Below are positions 24,956 to 34,120 of a stretch of 55,114 nucleotides of DNA, one piece after another. Made by a program: the position numbers and the translations under genes. How positions within the stretch are numbered: the first letter of the stretch is position 1; the number at the start of each line of letters is the position of its first letter. Location: contig CAIYVZ010000175.1 of NCBI GenBank assembly GCA_903929755.1, positions 1 to 55,114 of the forward strand. Direction: 5' to 3'. Origin of the DNA: an uncultured Acidobacteriia bacterium (GTDB lineage Bacteria; Acidobacteriota; Terriglobia; Bryobacterales; Bryobacteraceae). Below the pieces are notes generated by a model. It saw nothing but the letters and a program-made list of their open reading frames with translations, made no database searches and had not been told where the DNA came from.

Positions 24956-26887
24956 TTACTGCTTCAGGCCTGGAGCCAGTGCCGCAACTGCGTAGCCAGT
25001 AGCACTGTTTGAGATCCACTGGTCGTGGCCGTAAGGGAAGCCGCTTTCAAAATAGGGCTGCAGTTTCACGGCGCGGCTGCGGACGTACCAGGAACCGTCC
25101 GGAAATTGCGTATTCAGCAGAAAGGCTTTGGCGCGCTGCCAGGCGGAGTCGGCAGGAGTCAGGTTGCCGGATTTGACGAGGGCGATCATGGTGGCCGAGG
25201 TGCCGTAGGCATCGGATTCGAGCCACGGGGACTGAGCCCAGCCGCCATCTTTACCCTGCGCCCCGAGGAGGCGCTTTGCAGCCTCTTCAATCACCGTCCT
25301 GGGGGAATCCGTAAGCCAGAGAGCGAGCAGGCGATCGGCCTGTTCCACTGTGGTGACAGGCCGGGCTTTGGTGAGCCAGACGCGGGCGCGGGCGAGCCGT
25401 TCATTAAATTCAGCTTGCCGGGCAGGCCAGCTATAGCTCTTCAGGGCCTGTACGCTGAGCATGGTGCGGGTAATCGCACTCTCAGACAGCGGTGCGCGGG
25501 AGGAAAGCTGCGGCCAGGAACCGTTCGGGGCCTGCGCCTCCGCAATGTAATGGACCATCACGTCGGTGGTTGCTGAAGCCGGTTCGCCCATCTCGGCGGC
25601 ACCCCACAAAGGATAAGCGATGTTGACGTAGCCGCCGCCGGCTATGTTCATTAGCGGCAAGCGGTTGAGGGAGGGTGCGCCCATTGCAAGAAGACCATCC
25701 GAGAGAACCTTGCGCAGGCGAGGTTCAGGCTCAGCGCCGGCCCGTTTCAGGGCCCCAAAGGCGAAACTGGCGAAAGGCTGGTGGTGGCAACCGACACACC
25801 CGCCGCCTTCTTTCAGGAAGGTTTGGCTGGAGCCGGCAACCAGCGCAGAGGCCTTGTTGATGGCGGTATTGAGATCCGGTTTGGAGCCGTCGGGCCTGCG
25901 AGGGGCTGTGGGCAGGCCGTTGGAGGGCGCACCCGCGGTTTGCAGAATGGCGAGGATGGCCGGATTGCGGAATTTACGAGCCCAGTCAAGGGCGGTCTCG
26001 TTTCGATAATCGGCGGCTTTCAAGTCGGACCCGGCTTTCACCAGGTAGCGAATGACTTCGGGGTTTGCGCCGTCCATGGCAATTGCGATCATCAGAGCCG
26101 TCATGCCACGGTCATCGCGGGCGTTGATTTTGGCTCCTGCATGCAGCAGAGCTTTCACACTCTCCAGCTCTGCGCAGGACGAGGCATCCATCAGCGGTGT
26201 CACATTGGTGCTCTCAATGGGCCCATTACGCACCAGACCCTCGTTCCAGGCTGCGCGATTCACATCAGCGCCTGCGGTAATCAGAATTCTGGTCTTTTCA
26301 CCGCCGTCGCAGCCGATAGAGGCGGAGAGCGCGGTCAGGCCGTTGCCATCGGCGCGGTGGGGGGTGAGGCCCTTGGATAGCAGAAAACGGATGGTGGCGG
26401 CATCCTGCAGTGCGGCGGCCCGGATTAGATAGTCGTCGCCCGGAGCGCGAATGTAATTCGGGTCTGCCCCTTTTTCAACCAGATAGCGAACGGTGGCGTC
26501 GTTGTTTTGGACTCCCGCCGCTACCCAGAGCGGCGTACTGCCGTCAGTAGCTCGCGCGTTGACATCGCCACCCTTTTCACTCAGGAGTTTCGTCATTTCC
26601 AGGTTCCACGCCGCGTACATGAGGGGCGTTGCCTGTGAAGTATTGCGGGCGTTGGGGTCTGCCCCGGCATCGGCAAGGATGCGGACCGAGGCGGGGTTCC
26701 CAAACACAGCAGCGTAGTGGAGAGGGGTCCAGTCGAGACGGTCTTTGATGCCGTTCACGCCGGAAGTGCTGAGTTTGCGGAGCGTTTCCAGGTCGTTGGC
26801 GCGGATGGCGCGCTGGAATGCCTCAAATGTTGGGGTTTCGGCGGCGGCGGCAAGGCAGCAGCACAGGGCTAACAGGACTTTTGTCAC
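24956..26887 (-). CDS. Exported ankyrin-repeat / CxxCH / cyclase-like toroid protein
   Basis: The 643-residue product has a signal peptide (TKVLLALCCCLAAAAETP after the start). About nine ankyrin repeats follow (about 25-310; TPLHYAAVFGNPASVRILADA is typical, given here as TPLHYAAVFGN). A heme-c type motif Cys364-V-G-Cys367-His368 (GGGCVGCHHQPF) comes next. The C-terminal half resembles an alpha/alpha toroid of terpene cyclase type with QW-like motifs (GKDGGWAQSPW, QFPDGSWYV). I do not know a function for this combination. The start is GTG at 26887 with a very strong GAGGAGG 7 bases upstream; an open frame continues upstream of it but lacks a signal. It stands between DUF4380 and ugd on the same strand. 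Confidence 0.8.
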   Translation of the reverse strand: MTKVLLALCCCLAAAAETPTFEAFQRAIRANDLETLRKLSTSGVNGIKDRLDWTPLHYAAVFGNPASVRILADAGADPNARNTSQATPLMYAAWNLEMTKLLSEKGGDVNARATDGSTPLWVAAGVQNNDATVRYLVEKGADPNYIRAPGDDYLIRAAALQDAATIRFLLSKGLTPHRADGNGLTALSASIGCDGGEKTRILITAGADVNRAAWNEGLVRNGPIESTNVTPLMDASSCAELESVKALLHAGAKINARDDRGMTALMIAIAMDGANPEVIRYLVKAGSDLKAADYRNETALDWARKFRNPAILAILQTAGAPSNGLPTAPRRPDGSKPDLNTAINKASALVAGSSQTFLKEGGGCVGCHHQPFASFAFGALKRAGAEPEPRLRKVLSDGLLAMGAPSLNRLPLMNIAGGGYVNIAYPLWGAAEMGEPASATTDVMVHYIAEAQAPNGSWPQLSSRAPLSESAITRTMLSVQALKSYSWPARQAEFNERLARARVWLTKARPVTTVEQADRLLALWLTDSPRTVIEEAAKRLLGAQGKDGGWAQSPWLESDAYGTSATMIALVKSGNLTPADSAWQRAKAFLLNTQFPDGSWYVRSRAVKLQPYFESGFPYGHDQWISNSATGYAVAALAPGLKQ

Positions 26888-26945
26888 AATGGCCTCCTCG
26901 GACTTTACTGACAGTGTAGCGAGGATCGGCGGGGAATGCCGCCAG

Positions 26946-27887
26946 TTATTTTTGCTGGAGCCAGGGCTGGAGGATGGGGAGCAGAACGGTGTCGATGCCG
27001 GCATCTGTAAAGGCTTCGGGAGGCGGCGTCTTGTGCAGCGTCCAGTGTTCGGTCTGTTCCAGCCAGGCTCCGGGGGCGGCATTTTCCAGGGGGCTCAGCG
27101 TCTCCAGTTCCAGCATCTCGGCGCAAGTGAACGTCTCGTAGGAGCAGCCCATGTCGGGGTAGATCCGGGTAGGGTCGGCGTCGTAACGCTTGATAAAAAG
27201 GTCGCCCTTGAGGAAGTAGGCTGCCCAGGTCTTGGCGTTGAAGTGCCCGAGCTTGGTGTGGTCGCTGTTGTCCGGATCCTGGTGCAGGATGAGGTATTTT
27301 TCCTGAAAGCCCCAGCGAGGGTCGCGGAGGTCGCTAAAAGCCCACATTACCAGAGGATTGGTGGGTGCCAGGACATCGGCGTGGCTGCCGCGCGGCGGAA
27401 AACCGGTGACTGCAACGCCACCAGGGGCCATGATGGAGAGGACCCAAATGGCGCACTGAAAAGGAGTTTCGCGGCAATTCTGCATCCGGTGGACCACTTC
27501 AACGCCGGACCCGGATTCATCCATACGGATCGACATCTGCTTGCGAAGGCCGGATTCGGGTTCAACGGGGGCAGTGAGCGTAAGAACGTCACCCGAAAGT
27601 TCCACGTCAACCGGGACATTATCGGCCGCGTAGCTCATCGCCCGGTCTTCCGGTGCCAGCCAGATGCGGTGGCCCCCACGGAATTGCCACGTAGGCTCCC
27701 CGGATTTACCCAGGCCGTCTTCATAAACCTTAAATACGTTACCGCCGCCGATAAAGCCGTAGCGCATAATGCGCGGACCAATGTCGGAGGTGACAAACAA
27801 CTCCACTTCCCCGTTCGATATCCGGTAGCAGTTTGGCCAGCCACCCCAAGCGGCTCTTTCGATCTGAACAGGCATGTCAGAGGACAT
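26946..27887 (-). CDS. DUF4380 / galactose-mutarotase-like fold protein
   Basis: The 313-residue protein starts with NCYRISNGEVELFVTSDIGPRIMRYGF, typical (given in part: ELFVTSDIGPRIMRYGF) of DUF4380 proteins, which are predicted beta-sandwich relatives of aldose 1-epimerases and glycoside-hydrolase accessory domains. There is no signal peptide. The catalytic histidine and glutamate of true mutarotases cannot be assigned with confidence, so an activity on sugars is only suggested by the fold. The start ATG at 27887 shares one base with the thiL stop (TAATG), so it is translationally coupled to thiL. Confidence 0.75.
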   Translation of the reverse strand: MSSDMPVQIERAAWGGWPNCYRISNGEVELFVTSDIGPRIMRYGFIGGGNVFKVYEDGLGKSGEPTWQFRGGHRIWLAPEDRAMSYAADNVPVDVELSGDVLTLTAPVEPESGLRKQMSIRMDESGSGVEVVHRMQNCRETPFQCAIWVLSIMAPGGVAVTGFPPRGSHADVLAPTNPLVMWAFSDLRDPRWGFQEKYLILHQDPDNSDHTKLGHFNAKTWAAYFLKGDLFIKRYDADPTRIYPDMGCSYETFTCAEMLELETLSPLENAAPGAWLEQTEHWTLHKTPPPEAFTDAGIDTVLLPILQPWLQQK

Positions 27888-28816
27888 TATTTCAGAGGGG
27901 TCAGGGCGGCAGCGGCAAAGTGGTCATAGCCCAGGGAGGGCAGCGGCTTGCTCCGGTGGGTGATGGTGGCGGCTGAACCTGGGATAACAAGGCCGAGTCT
28001 TGAAACAGGAATCCCGGCAATCACCGGGGGAACTTTGGTGCGTGGCGGAACGGTGAAGAGCAGTTCGTACTCTTCGCCGCCGTGCAGCGCGTGGTTCAGG
28101 GTGGCTCCAGGGAAGAGTGGAGGGTCGACGATTTCGGCGGAGACACCCGAGGCGAGGCAGAGGCGTTTCAGGTCGAGCGAGATGCCGTCGCTCAGGTCCA
28201 TACAGGAGGAAGCCTTCAGTGTTTCGCGAAGATAGCGCGCGACGGCAAGGCGGGGTTCGGGGTGGGTGTGGCGTCGCCAGGCTTTCCCCCTGCCGGTTTC
28301 AAGGCCGAGAGCGGAGCCCCCCAGTTGGCCCGTTATATAGAGGATGTGACCGGGACGCGCGCCATCCCGGCGCAGCGCCTTGCCGCGGGGAACGGCTCCG
28401 CAGACGATCACGTCGCACGCCAGCTTCGGGCCGTGCGAAAGGTCGCCTCCGGCCAGCACCGCTCCCGCTCTCGACCCTGTCGCGGTAAGCGAAGTGAAGA
28501 AAGAACGAACCCATTTGTCATCGGCCCATTCGGGGATACAGAGGGATACAAGGGCGAAGCGCGGCTCACCGCCCATGGCGGCTATATCGCTGAGACTGCG
28601 ACACATAGCCACACGCCCCACGTCTGCGGCGGAGTGTGTGGCGCGGCGGAAATGAATGTCTTCGAGGAAGAAGTCGGTAGTGAAGAGCAGGTCTTCCGAC
28701 GAGCCTTGCGGTCGATAGATGGCGCAGTCGTCACCAATGCCAAGGACCACTTTGGACCCGGGCGGAAGGGTGGCCTGGCGTTTCAACCAATCGGTAATCT
28801 GCCGTTCGCTTCGCAA
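27887..28816 (-). CDS. thiL: Thiamine-monophosphate kinase
   Basis: The 309-residue enzyme phosphorylates thiamine monophosphate to thiamine pyrophosphate. It belongs to the PurM-like ATP-binding superfamily. Visible motifs are GIGDDCAIYRP (metal-binding aspartates), TTDFFLEDIHF, SLSDIAAMGGEP, AGGDLSHGP, MDLSDGISLDLKRL and HGGEEYELLFT. The start appears to be TTG at 28816, since no ATG fits the conserved N-terminus (RSERQITDWLKR). No TPP riboswitch is seen. It is the first gene of the minus-strand array and divergent from the Rrf2 gene, so the operator at 28842 may affect it too. Confidence 0.93.
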   Translation of the reverse strand: MRSERQITDWLKRQATLPPGSKVVLGIGDDCAIYRPQGSSEDLLFTTDFFLEDIHFRRATHSAADVGRVAMCRSLSDIAAMGGEPRFALVSLCIPEWADDKWVRSFFTSLTATGSRAGAVLAGGDLSHGPKLACDVIVCGAVPRGKALRRDGARPGHILYITGQLGGSALGLETGRGKAWRRHTHPEPRLAVARYLRETLKASSCMDLSDGISLDLKRLCLASGVSAEIVDPPLFPGATLNHALHGGEEYELLFTVPPRTKVPPVIAGIPVSRLGLVIPGSAATITHRSKPLPSLGYDHFAAAALTPLK

Positions 28817-28841
28817 GCCGAAAGTCTAGCAATAAATAATA

Positions 28842-28859
28842 CTGGATAAAACTATCCAG
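28842..28859. promoter_or_regulatory. Palindromic operator candidate for the Rrf2 regulator
   Basis: CTGGATA (28842-28848) and TATCCAG (28853-28859) form a perfect 7-bp inverted repeat with the spacer AAAC. It sits in a short AT-rich island, 20 bases before the Rrf2 start and 25 bases before thiL on the other strand. Rrf2 proteins bind such dyads as dimers and often repress their own gene, so autoregulation is likely. The dyad is seen; the binding is inferred. Confidence 0.65.
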
Positions 28860-28879
28860 ATATCATATGATCACCCCAG

Positions 28880-29305
28880 ATGCTCTCTCAGACGGCTGAA
28901 TACGCACTTCGGGCGATGGTGACGCTGGCCACCGCGAAAGGCGGGGCACGGACGGCGCAGGAGATCGCGGCCGAATCGCAGGTGCCGCTGGATTATCTGT
29001 CGAAGATTTTGCATTCGCTGGCTAAGGCCGGGCTGGTGACGGCGCAGCGCGGACGCGGCGGCGGGTTTCAGCCCGTCAATCGCATCTCGGAGCTGACGGT
29101 TTTGGAAGTGGTTTCTGCCGTGGACCCGGTGAAGCGGATTAAGACGTGTCCGTTGGGGATCAAGAGCCACGGGGAGACGTTGTGTCCTTTGCATCGCAAG
29201 TTGGATGACGCGATGAAGACGGTGGAAGACGCGTTTGCATCCACCACGATTCAGTCTTTGGTGGGGAAATCGTTTTGTGAAAGTGAGACTTGCCATGCGG
29301 CATAG
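28880..29305 (+). CDS. Rrf2-family transcriptional regulator
   Basis: The 141-residue protein has the Rrf2 winged helix-turn-helix (MLSQTAEYALRAMVTLA, then TAQEIAAESQVPLDYLSKIL and GLVTAQRGRGGGFQ). Four cysteines lie after the wing: Cys90 and Cys102 in TCPLGIKSHGETLCPLH, and Cys133 and Cys138 at the C-terminus. NsrR and IscR relatives hold an Fe-S cluster here and sense nitric oxide, iron-sulfur state or redox; which signal this one senses is not evident. The ATG at 28880 is preceded by the palindromic operator. The stop overlaps the start of a c-type cytochrome gene by 11 bases, so that gene is its likely regulated partner. Confidence 0.9.
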   Translation: MLSQTAEYALRAMVTLATAKGGARTAQEIAAESQVPLDYLSKILHSLAKAGLVTAQRGRGGGFQPVNRISELTVLEVVSAVDPVKRIKTCPLGIKSHGETLCPLHRKLDDAMKTVEDAFASTTIQSLVGKSFCESETCHAA

Positions 29306-30617
29306 AAAGCTGGCGACGTTAGCCAGTCTGGTCCCGATTGCCGGCGCGGTTGCGCTGGGTGGTCTGAGCAGTTCCTATATGGTCCCGGTGGACAACGACG
29401 CGATTCAGTACTCGAAGGGTGCGTTGGACGACCCGATCTTCCGGCTGCAGAAGAAGATCGATGCCGGCACTGTGAAACTGCAGTATGAAGACGAGTTCGG
29501 GTATCTGCGGAGCGTGCTGAATGCGCTGAAGGTCCCCCAAAGTTCGCAGGTTCTGGTTTTTTCGAAGACCAGTTTTCAAGCCCCCCGCATTGGGCCGCGG
29601 ATGCCGCGCGCGCTCTATTTCACCGAAGACGTGACAGTCGGATTCGTGCGGACCGGTGAAGTTCTGGAGTTCGCGGTGCAGGACCCGCGGCAAGGTACCA
29701 TTTTTTACACGCTGGACCAGGAGAGGGCGTCGAAACCGCACTTCGACCGCCGGGATATCTGCCTGCAATGCCACCAGTCCGGTGCCACTTTTGGCGTTCC
29801 GGGCATGATGGTTCGTTCTGTAACGCCGGACCGTACAGGCTTCCCGGTGATGAGTGCCGGAACCTACATAACCGATCACCGAAGCGCTCTGAAGGAACGC
29901 TGGGGCGGTTGGTATGTGACGGGAACCACCGGCGAGCAGGAACACATGGGCAACGCGATTGTCCGCAATCCCATGGACGATGAGAAACTCCCGATCTCAG
30001 AAGGTACGCGGAACGTGACGGATCTGGCCCGGTACTTTGACTCCGGGGCCTATCTTTCGAAGCACAGCGACATTGTGGCGCTGATGGCGCTGGAGCACCA
30101 GACGCAAATCCTGAATCTGATGACCCGCGTGGGCTGGGAAGCGAGGATCGCAATGTATGAGAACGACGCGATCAACCGTTCGCTGGGTGAAGGTCCGGGC
30201 ATGCGGGAATCGACGGAGCGCCGGATCAATGTAGCGGTGGAAGAGTTGCTGGAGTACCTGCTGTATTCCGGCGAGGCGAAGCTGACCGGGCAGGTAAAAG
30301 GAACGTCGGGGTATGCCGAGGAGTTCCAGAAGCAGGGACCACGCGACAGCAAAGGCCGGTCTCTTCGGGAACTGGACTTAAAGACGCGAATGTTCCGGTA
30401 TCCATTGAGCTACATGATCTATTCAGAACCCTTTGACGCGATGCCGCCGGTGGTGCAGAAGAGGCTGCGGCTGCGGCTGGGTGAGGTTCTGAGCGGCAAA
30501 GATACGACTCCGAAGTTTGCTCACCTGACGAGTGCCGACAAGACCGCAATCCTGGGAATCCTGCGAGATACGAAGCGTAGTGTGCTGGCAGATACCGAAT
30601 TAGCGGGAAAGAATTAA
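29295..30617 (+). CDS. Exported or anchored c-type cytochrome of unknown family
   Basis: The 440-residue product starts MRHRKLATLASLVPIAGAVALGG, an N-terminal signal or anchor. One heme-c motif is clear: Cys156-L-Q-Cys159-His160 (RRDICLQCHQSG). Further conserved-looking segments are PRALYFTEDVTVGFVRTGE before the heme (given in part: ALYFTEDVTVGFVRTG), TDHRSALKERWGGWYVTGT after it, and the helical part SDIVALMALEHQTQILNLMTR. I do not recognise the family beyond a single-heme cytochrome. The ATG at 29295 overlaps the Rrf2 stop, which suggests coupled translation and control by redox or nitric oxide. The 3' end overlaps the convergent hydantoinase gene by 18 bases. Confidence 0.78.
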   Translation: MRHRKLATLASLVPIAGAVALGGLSSSYMVPVDNDAIQYSKGALDDPIFRLQKKIDAGTVKLQYEDEFGYLRSVLNALKVPQSSQVLVFSKTSFQAPRIGPRMPRALYFTEDVTVGFVRTGEVLEFAVQDPRQGTIFYTLDQERASKPHFDRRDICLQCHQSGATFGVPGMMVRSVTPDRTGFPVMSAGTYITDHRSALKERWGGWYVTGTTGEQEHMGNAIVRNPMDDEKLPISEGTRNVTDLARYFDSGAYLSKHSDIVALMALEHQTQILNLMTRVGWEARIAMYENDAINRSLGEGPGMRESTERRINVAVEELLEYLLYSGEAKLTGQVKGTSGYAEEFQKQGPRDSKGRSLRELDLKTRMFRYPLSYMIYSEPFDAMPPVVQKRLRLRLGEVLSGKDTTPKFAHLTSADKTAILGILRDTKRSVLADTELAGKN

Positions 30618-32477
30618 GCTTCCGATTTTATCGAAACGGATGCCCCAGCCGGCGGGAACCAGGGTGGTGGAGCCGTAATCCACAATCAGTGCCGGGCCTT
30701 TCCGGCCAGGGCCGCCAAAGGCTGAACGAGGGCCTGTGGGGACCTTGCGCCAGGCACCCGCGACATGCACGCGGCGCACGGTTGGCGGGGTTACCCTCTC
30801 GCGCTTCACGGCCAGAGACGGCCGTTCCACCGGCAGCGTCGCGCGAAGCCGGATAGTAACTACTTCGGTTGGCCGGGCTGGATCGGAATAGCCGTAAACC
30901 CTCTGGTGCTCGGCGTGAAAATCTCCGCCGACGGGTACGTTGAGTTCGTAACTTTGCCCGGCGTAGCGCATGTCCGCGCTGCGCTCCTGGGCTGCACCCC
31001 GCATATCCCTGCGCGCCCTGCGCTCCAAAGCTTTGAAAGCCGTTTCGAATTGGGTGGTGCCCAGAACTCCCGCGGAATAGTCGCGGACGCGATCGGCCAG
31101 CAGCATACCCAGAGCCGATAAAGCGCCCGCGAGTTTCGGGACAATGACCGTTCGGACGCCAAGCTCTTCGGCGATCTCGCAGGCGTGGAGTCCACCTCCA
31201 CCGCCAAATGCAAGGAGCGGGAATTCCCGCGGATCTTCCCCGCGTTCCACGCTGACGGCTCGAATCGCGCGCTCCATGTTCGAGTTGGCGACGCGAATAA
31301 TTGCGGCAGCTGTGGCGACAACGTCCAAACCTAACTGCTCGCCGATTCGGGCAACAGCGGTCTCCGCGCGGGTGGCATCGAGATGCATTTCGCCACCCAC
31401 CAGTTGTTCCGGCGCGATTCGCCCCAGTACCACGTGCGCGTCAGTGACCGTAGCGAATTCACCCATCCCATAACAGGCCGGGCCCGGCACCGCTCCGGCG
31501 GACTGCGGTCCAACCTGCAGACTTCCACCGGGATCGACCCACGCGATGGAACCTCCACCCGCACCCACCGTATGAATATCGAGCATCGGCACGCGCACCG
31601 GGAAGGTATCCACGCGAGCTTCGGTGGTTAGGCGAGGCCGCGTCCCGGCCAGAGCGACATCTGTTGAGGTCCCCCCCATATCAAAGGTAAGAGCCTGTTT
31701 GAAGCCCGCTTTCGCAGCAATCTCCACCGCGCCCACAATGCCACCGGCCGGACCGGACAGGATGGTGCGCACCGCGTGGTTGCGAGCCTCGTCGGCGCGG
31801 AGCAAACCTCCGTTCGACTGCATCACGGCCACCGGCCAGGGGCAATCCCGCTCCAGTTCACCCAGGTAGCGGTCCATCAGAGGACCGACGTAGGCGTTGA
31901 TGATCGTGGTGCTGGCGCGTTCGAACTCGCGGAACTCGGGCGACACCTCGCAGGAAGCACACAGGTAGCCCAGACCCTGCAATTCCTCCAGCAACTGCCG
32001 CTCATGGGCGTCATTCCGGTACGAATGCAGCAGGCAAATGGCAATGGACTCAGCCCCGGAAGCGGCAATTCGTTCCCGAAGATCGCCCGGTTGCAGAGCG
32101 CGCTCCACGGAACCATCGAAAAGAATTCGCTCATCCGCCCCAAAGCAAAGTTCGCGCGCTACCAGAGGTCTGGGGATTGGTGGCGTCAGGTTGTAAAGCT
32201 CGGGTCGGTTTTGGCGTCCGATAGCGACCAAATCCTCGAAGCCACGGGTGGTGACGAAAGCCGTCTTCGCGCCCTTACGTTCCAGCAAAGCGTTCGTAGC
32301 AACAGTGGAACCGTGAACCACTTCGGCCTTCGCGGCTTTCACGCTCGCGATACCGGCCAGAATAACTGCCGCCGGATTGGCAGGATTCGACCGCAACTTG
32401 AAAGAGCTCAGAGTTCCGCTTTCGCTCAGGACAACAAAATCGGTAAACGTCCCGCCGGAATCAATGCCAATTCGCAT
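30600..32477 (-). CDS. Hydantoinase/oxoprolinase subunit A (HyuA-like)
   Basis: The 625-residue protein matches the HyuA/N-methylhydantoinase A family. It has the ASKHA phosphate-binding motif GIDSGGTFTDFVVL at the N-terminus, the segment VVHGSTVATNALLERKGAKT, and the central ATPase motif TFDMGGTSTDVAL with GAGGGSIAWVD. Such proteins use ATP to open hydantoin, 5-oxoproline or (in complexes) acetone-type substrates, normally with a HyuB subunit. No hyuB gene is next to it, and it is slightly short at the C-terminus, so the partner or substrate is open. The ATG at 32477 begins the conserved domain; an in-frame ATG lies 7 codons upstream. Confidence 0.88.
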   Translation of the reverse strand: MRIGIDSGGTFTDFVVLSESGTLSSFKLRSNPANPAAVILAGIASVKAAKAEVVHGSTVATNALLERKGAKTAFVTTRGFEDLVAIGRQNRPELYNLTPPIPRPLVARELCFGADERILFDGSVERALQPGDLRERIAASGAESIAICLLHSYRNDAHERQLLEELQGLGYLCASCEVSPEFREFERASTTIINAYVGPLMDRYLGELERDCPWPVAVMQSNGGLLRADEARNHAVRTILSGPAGGIVGAVEIAAKAGFKQALTFDMGGTSTDVALAGTRPRLTTEARVDTFPVRVPMLDIHTVGAGGGSIAWVDPGGSLQVGPQSAGAVPGPACYGMGEFATVTDAHVVLGRIAPEQLVGGEMHLDATRAETAVARIGEQLGLDVVATAAAIIRVANSNMERAIRAVSVERGEDPREFPLLAFGGGGGLHACEIAEELGVRTVIVPKLAGALSALGMLLADRVRDYSAGVLGTTQFETAFKALERRARRDMRGAAQERSADMRYAGQSYELNVPVGGDFHAEHQRVYGYSDPARPTEVVTIRLRATLPVERPSLAVKRERVTPPTVRRVHVAGAWRKVPTGPRSAFGGPGRKGPALIVDYGSTTLVPAGWGIRFDKIGSLILSR

Positions 32478-32596
32478 GGCCCTATAATGCCATTTCACCC
32501 AACCCGAACGGCATTCAGCGTGCTCCGTTACAATTGTTTCTTGCGTGACAGGTAACGACCCTTGTCTGCTCGAGCCAGCGCATCGAGGAGATTACT

Positions 32597-34120
32597 GTGT
32601 CCAGCCCCAGCCAGGCCATTATCGCCATCAATATCCCGCCGGAATTCGGAGGAAGACCATTGTTCGAAGGCTACGATCCCGGAACGTTTTACGACGAGTC
32701 GATCGCCCCTGACGGGAAGCCGCGGCCGGAGGCTGCGGCGATGCACGAGATCCTGGCGGGCATGCCGCTCGACGTTTTTGAAGAGCGGCGACAACTGGCC
32801 GATCTTTCGTACCTGGTACAGGGCATCACTTTCACCGTCTACAGCGATGGCCGTGGCACGGAACGGCTTTTTCCTTTTGATCTGGTGCCCCGCATCATCC
32901 CCCGGCACGAATGGGATGTGATTGAAAAGGGTTTGGCGCAGCGCGTAATGGCGCTGAACTTCTACCTGCAGGACATCTACGGTAAGCAGCGGATTCTGAG
33001 AGACAAGATCATTCCCCGGCAACTGGTGCAGAGTTGCAAGCACTTCCGGCGGGAAATGATGGGCCTGAATGTACCTCGGGATATCTACGTTCACATTGCC
33101 GGTATTGATCTGGTGCGCGATTCGCGGACCGGAGAGTACCTGGTACTGGAAGATAACGCGCGATCACCAAGTGGCATCTCCTATGTGCTGGAAAACCGCC
33201 TGGTGATGCGGCGGACGTTTGCCCGCGCTTTTGAAGTTTCCGAAGTGATGCCGGTTGACCATTATCCGAATGAGCTCGGCAGAATTCTGCGGAGCCTGTC
33301 GCCCCGCAGCGGCGACCGGCCCGTGGTTGTCCTGCTCACTCCGGGGCTCTACAACAGCGCGTATTTCGAACATTGCTTCCTGGCTCAGGAAATGGGGATC
33401 GAGCTGGTGGAAGGCCGCGATCTTGTTGTTGTGGATGATGTTGTCTACATGAAGACGATTCACGGCCTGACGCGTGTGGACGTCATCTACCGCCGTGTGG
33501 ATGATGACTTCCTCGATCCCCTGGCGTTCCGTGCCGATTCGCTGGTTGGTGTGCCTGGTCTGATGAACGCATATCGGGCCGGCAATATCGCGCTGGCGAA
33601 CGCGGTGGGAACCGGCGTTGCGGACGATAAAGCAATCTACGCGTTTGTGCCCGATTTCATCCGCTATTACCTGGGTGAAGAGCCAATTTTGAAGAACGTG
33701 GACACGTACCTGTGCTCGCGGCCGGATCATCTCTCATATGTGCTGGATCACCTGGGTGAACTTGTGGTGAAGGCCGTGGGAGAATCCGGCGGCTACGGGA
33801 TGCTGATGGGGCCCTCGTCGGATAAGAAGACGATTGAAGATTTCCGCGTCAGGCTAAAGGCCGATCCCCGGAACTACATCGCGCAACCCGTAATTCCCCT
33901 TTCGCGTTGTCCCTCGTTTGACCCGGCGACCGGCACTATGTCGGCGCGCCACATCGATCTGCGGCCCTATTGCCTGTACGACGGCGAGAAGGTCACAATA
34001 GTGCCCGGCGGTTTGACCCGCGTGGCGCTTCAGAAAGGCTCTCTTGTGGTGAATTCATCGCAGGGCGGCGGGTCAAAAGATACCTGGGTTCTTCGCGGAG
34101 ATGGGGGTCAGGAAGCATGA
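32597..34120 (+). CDS. Circularly permuted ATP-grasp protein (DUF404/DUF407)
   Basis: The 507-residue protein has the signature of circularly permuted ATP-grasp ligases: [20 protein letters not shown], here in part as YDPGTFYDE, then [30 protein letters not shown], and late [15 protein letters not shown] with [12 protein letters not shown]. This family is predicted to form amide bonds on peptides or glutathione-like thiols. The start is GTG at 32597 with a strong GAGGAG. It overlaps the alpha-E gene by 4 bases (ATGA) and is followed by a transglutaminase gene, the conserved three-gene set for a predicted peptide-modifying system. Confidence 0.9.
   Translation: MSSPSQAIIAINIPPEFGGRPLFEGYDPGTFYDESIAPDGKPRPEAAAMHEILAGMPLDVFEERRQLADLSYLVQGITFTVYSDGRGTERLFPFDLVPRIIPRHEWDVIEKGLAQRVMALNFYLQDIYGKQRILRDKIIPRQLVQSCKHFRREMMGLNVPRDIYVHIAGIDLVRDSRTGEYLVLEDNARSPSGISYVLENRLVMRRTFARAFEVSEVMPVDHYPNELGRILRSLSPRSGDRPVVVLLTPGLYNSAYFEHCFLAQEMGIELVEGRDLVVVDDVVYMKTIHGLTRVDVIYRRVDDDFLDPLAFRADSLVGVPGLMNAYRAGNIALANAVGTGVADDKAIYAFVPDFIRYYLGEEPILKNVDTYLCSRPDHLSYVLDHLGELVVKAVGESGGYGMLMGPSSDKKTIEDFRVRLKADPRNYIAQPVIPLSRCPSFDPATGTMSARHIDLRPYCLYDGEKVTIVPGGLTRVALQKGSLVVNSSQGGGSKDTWVLRGDGGQEA

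Noticed and set aside
26888-27082. Longer N-terminal form of the ankyrin protein
   Set aside because: The extra residues (from 27082) are proline- and arginine-rich shadow sequence, while GTG 26887 has a GAGGAGG site and begins a proper signal peptide.
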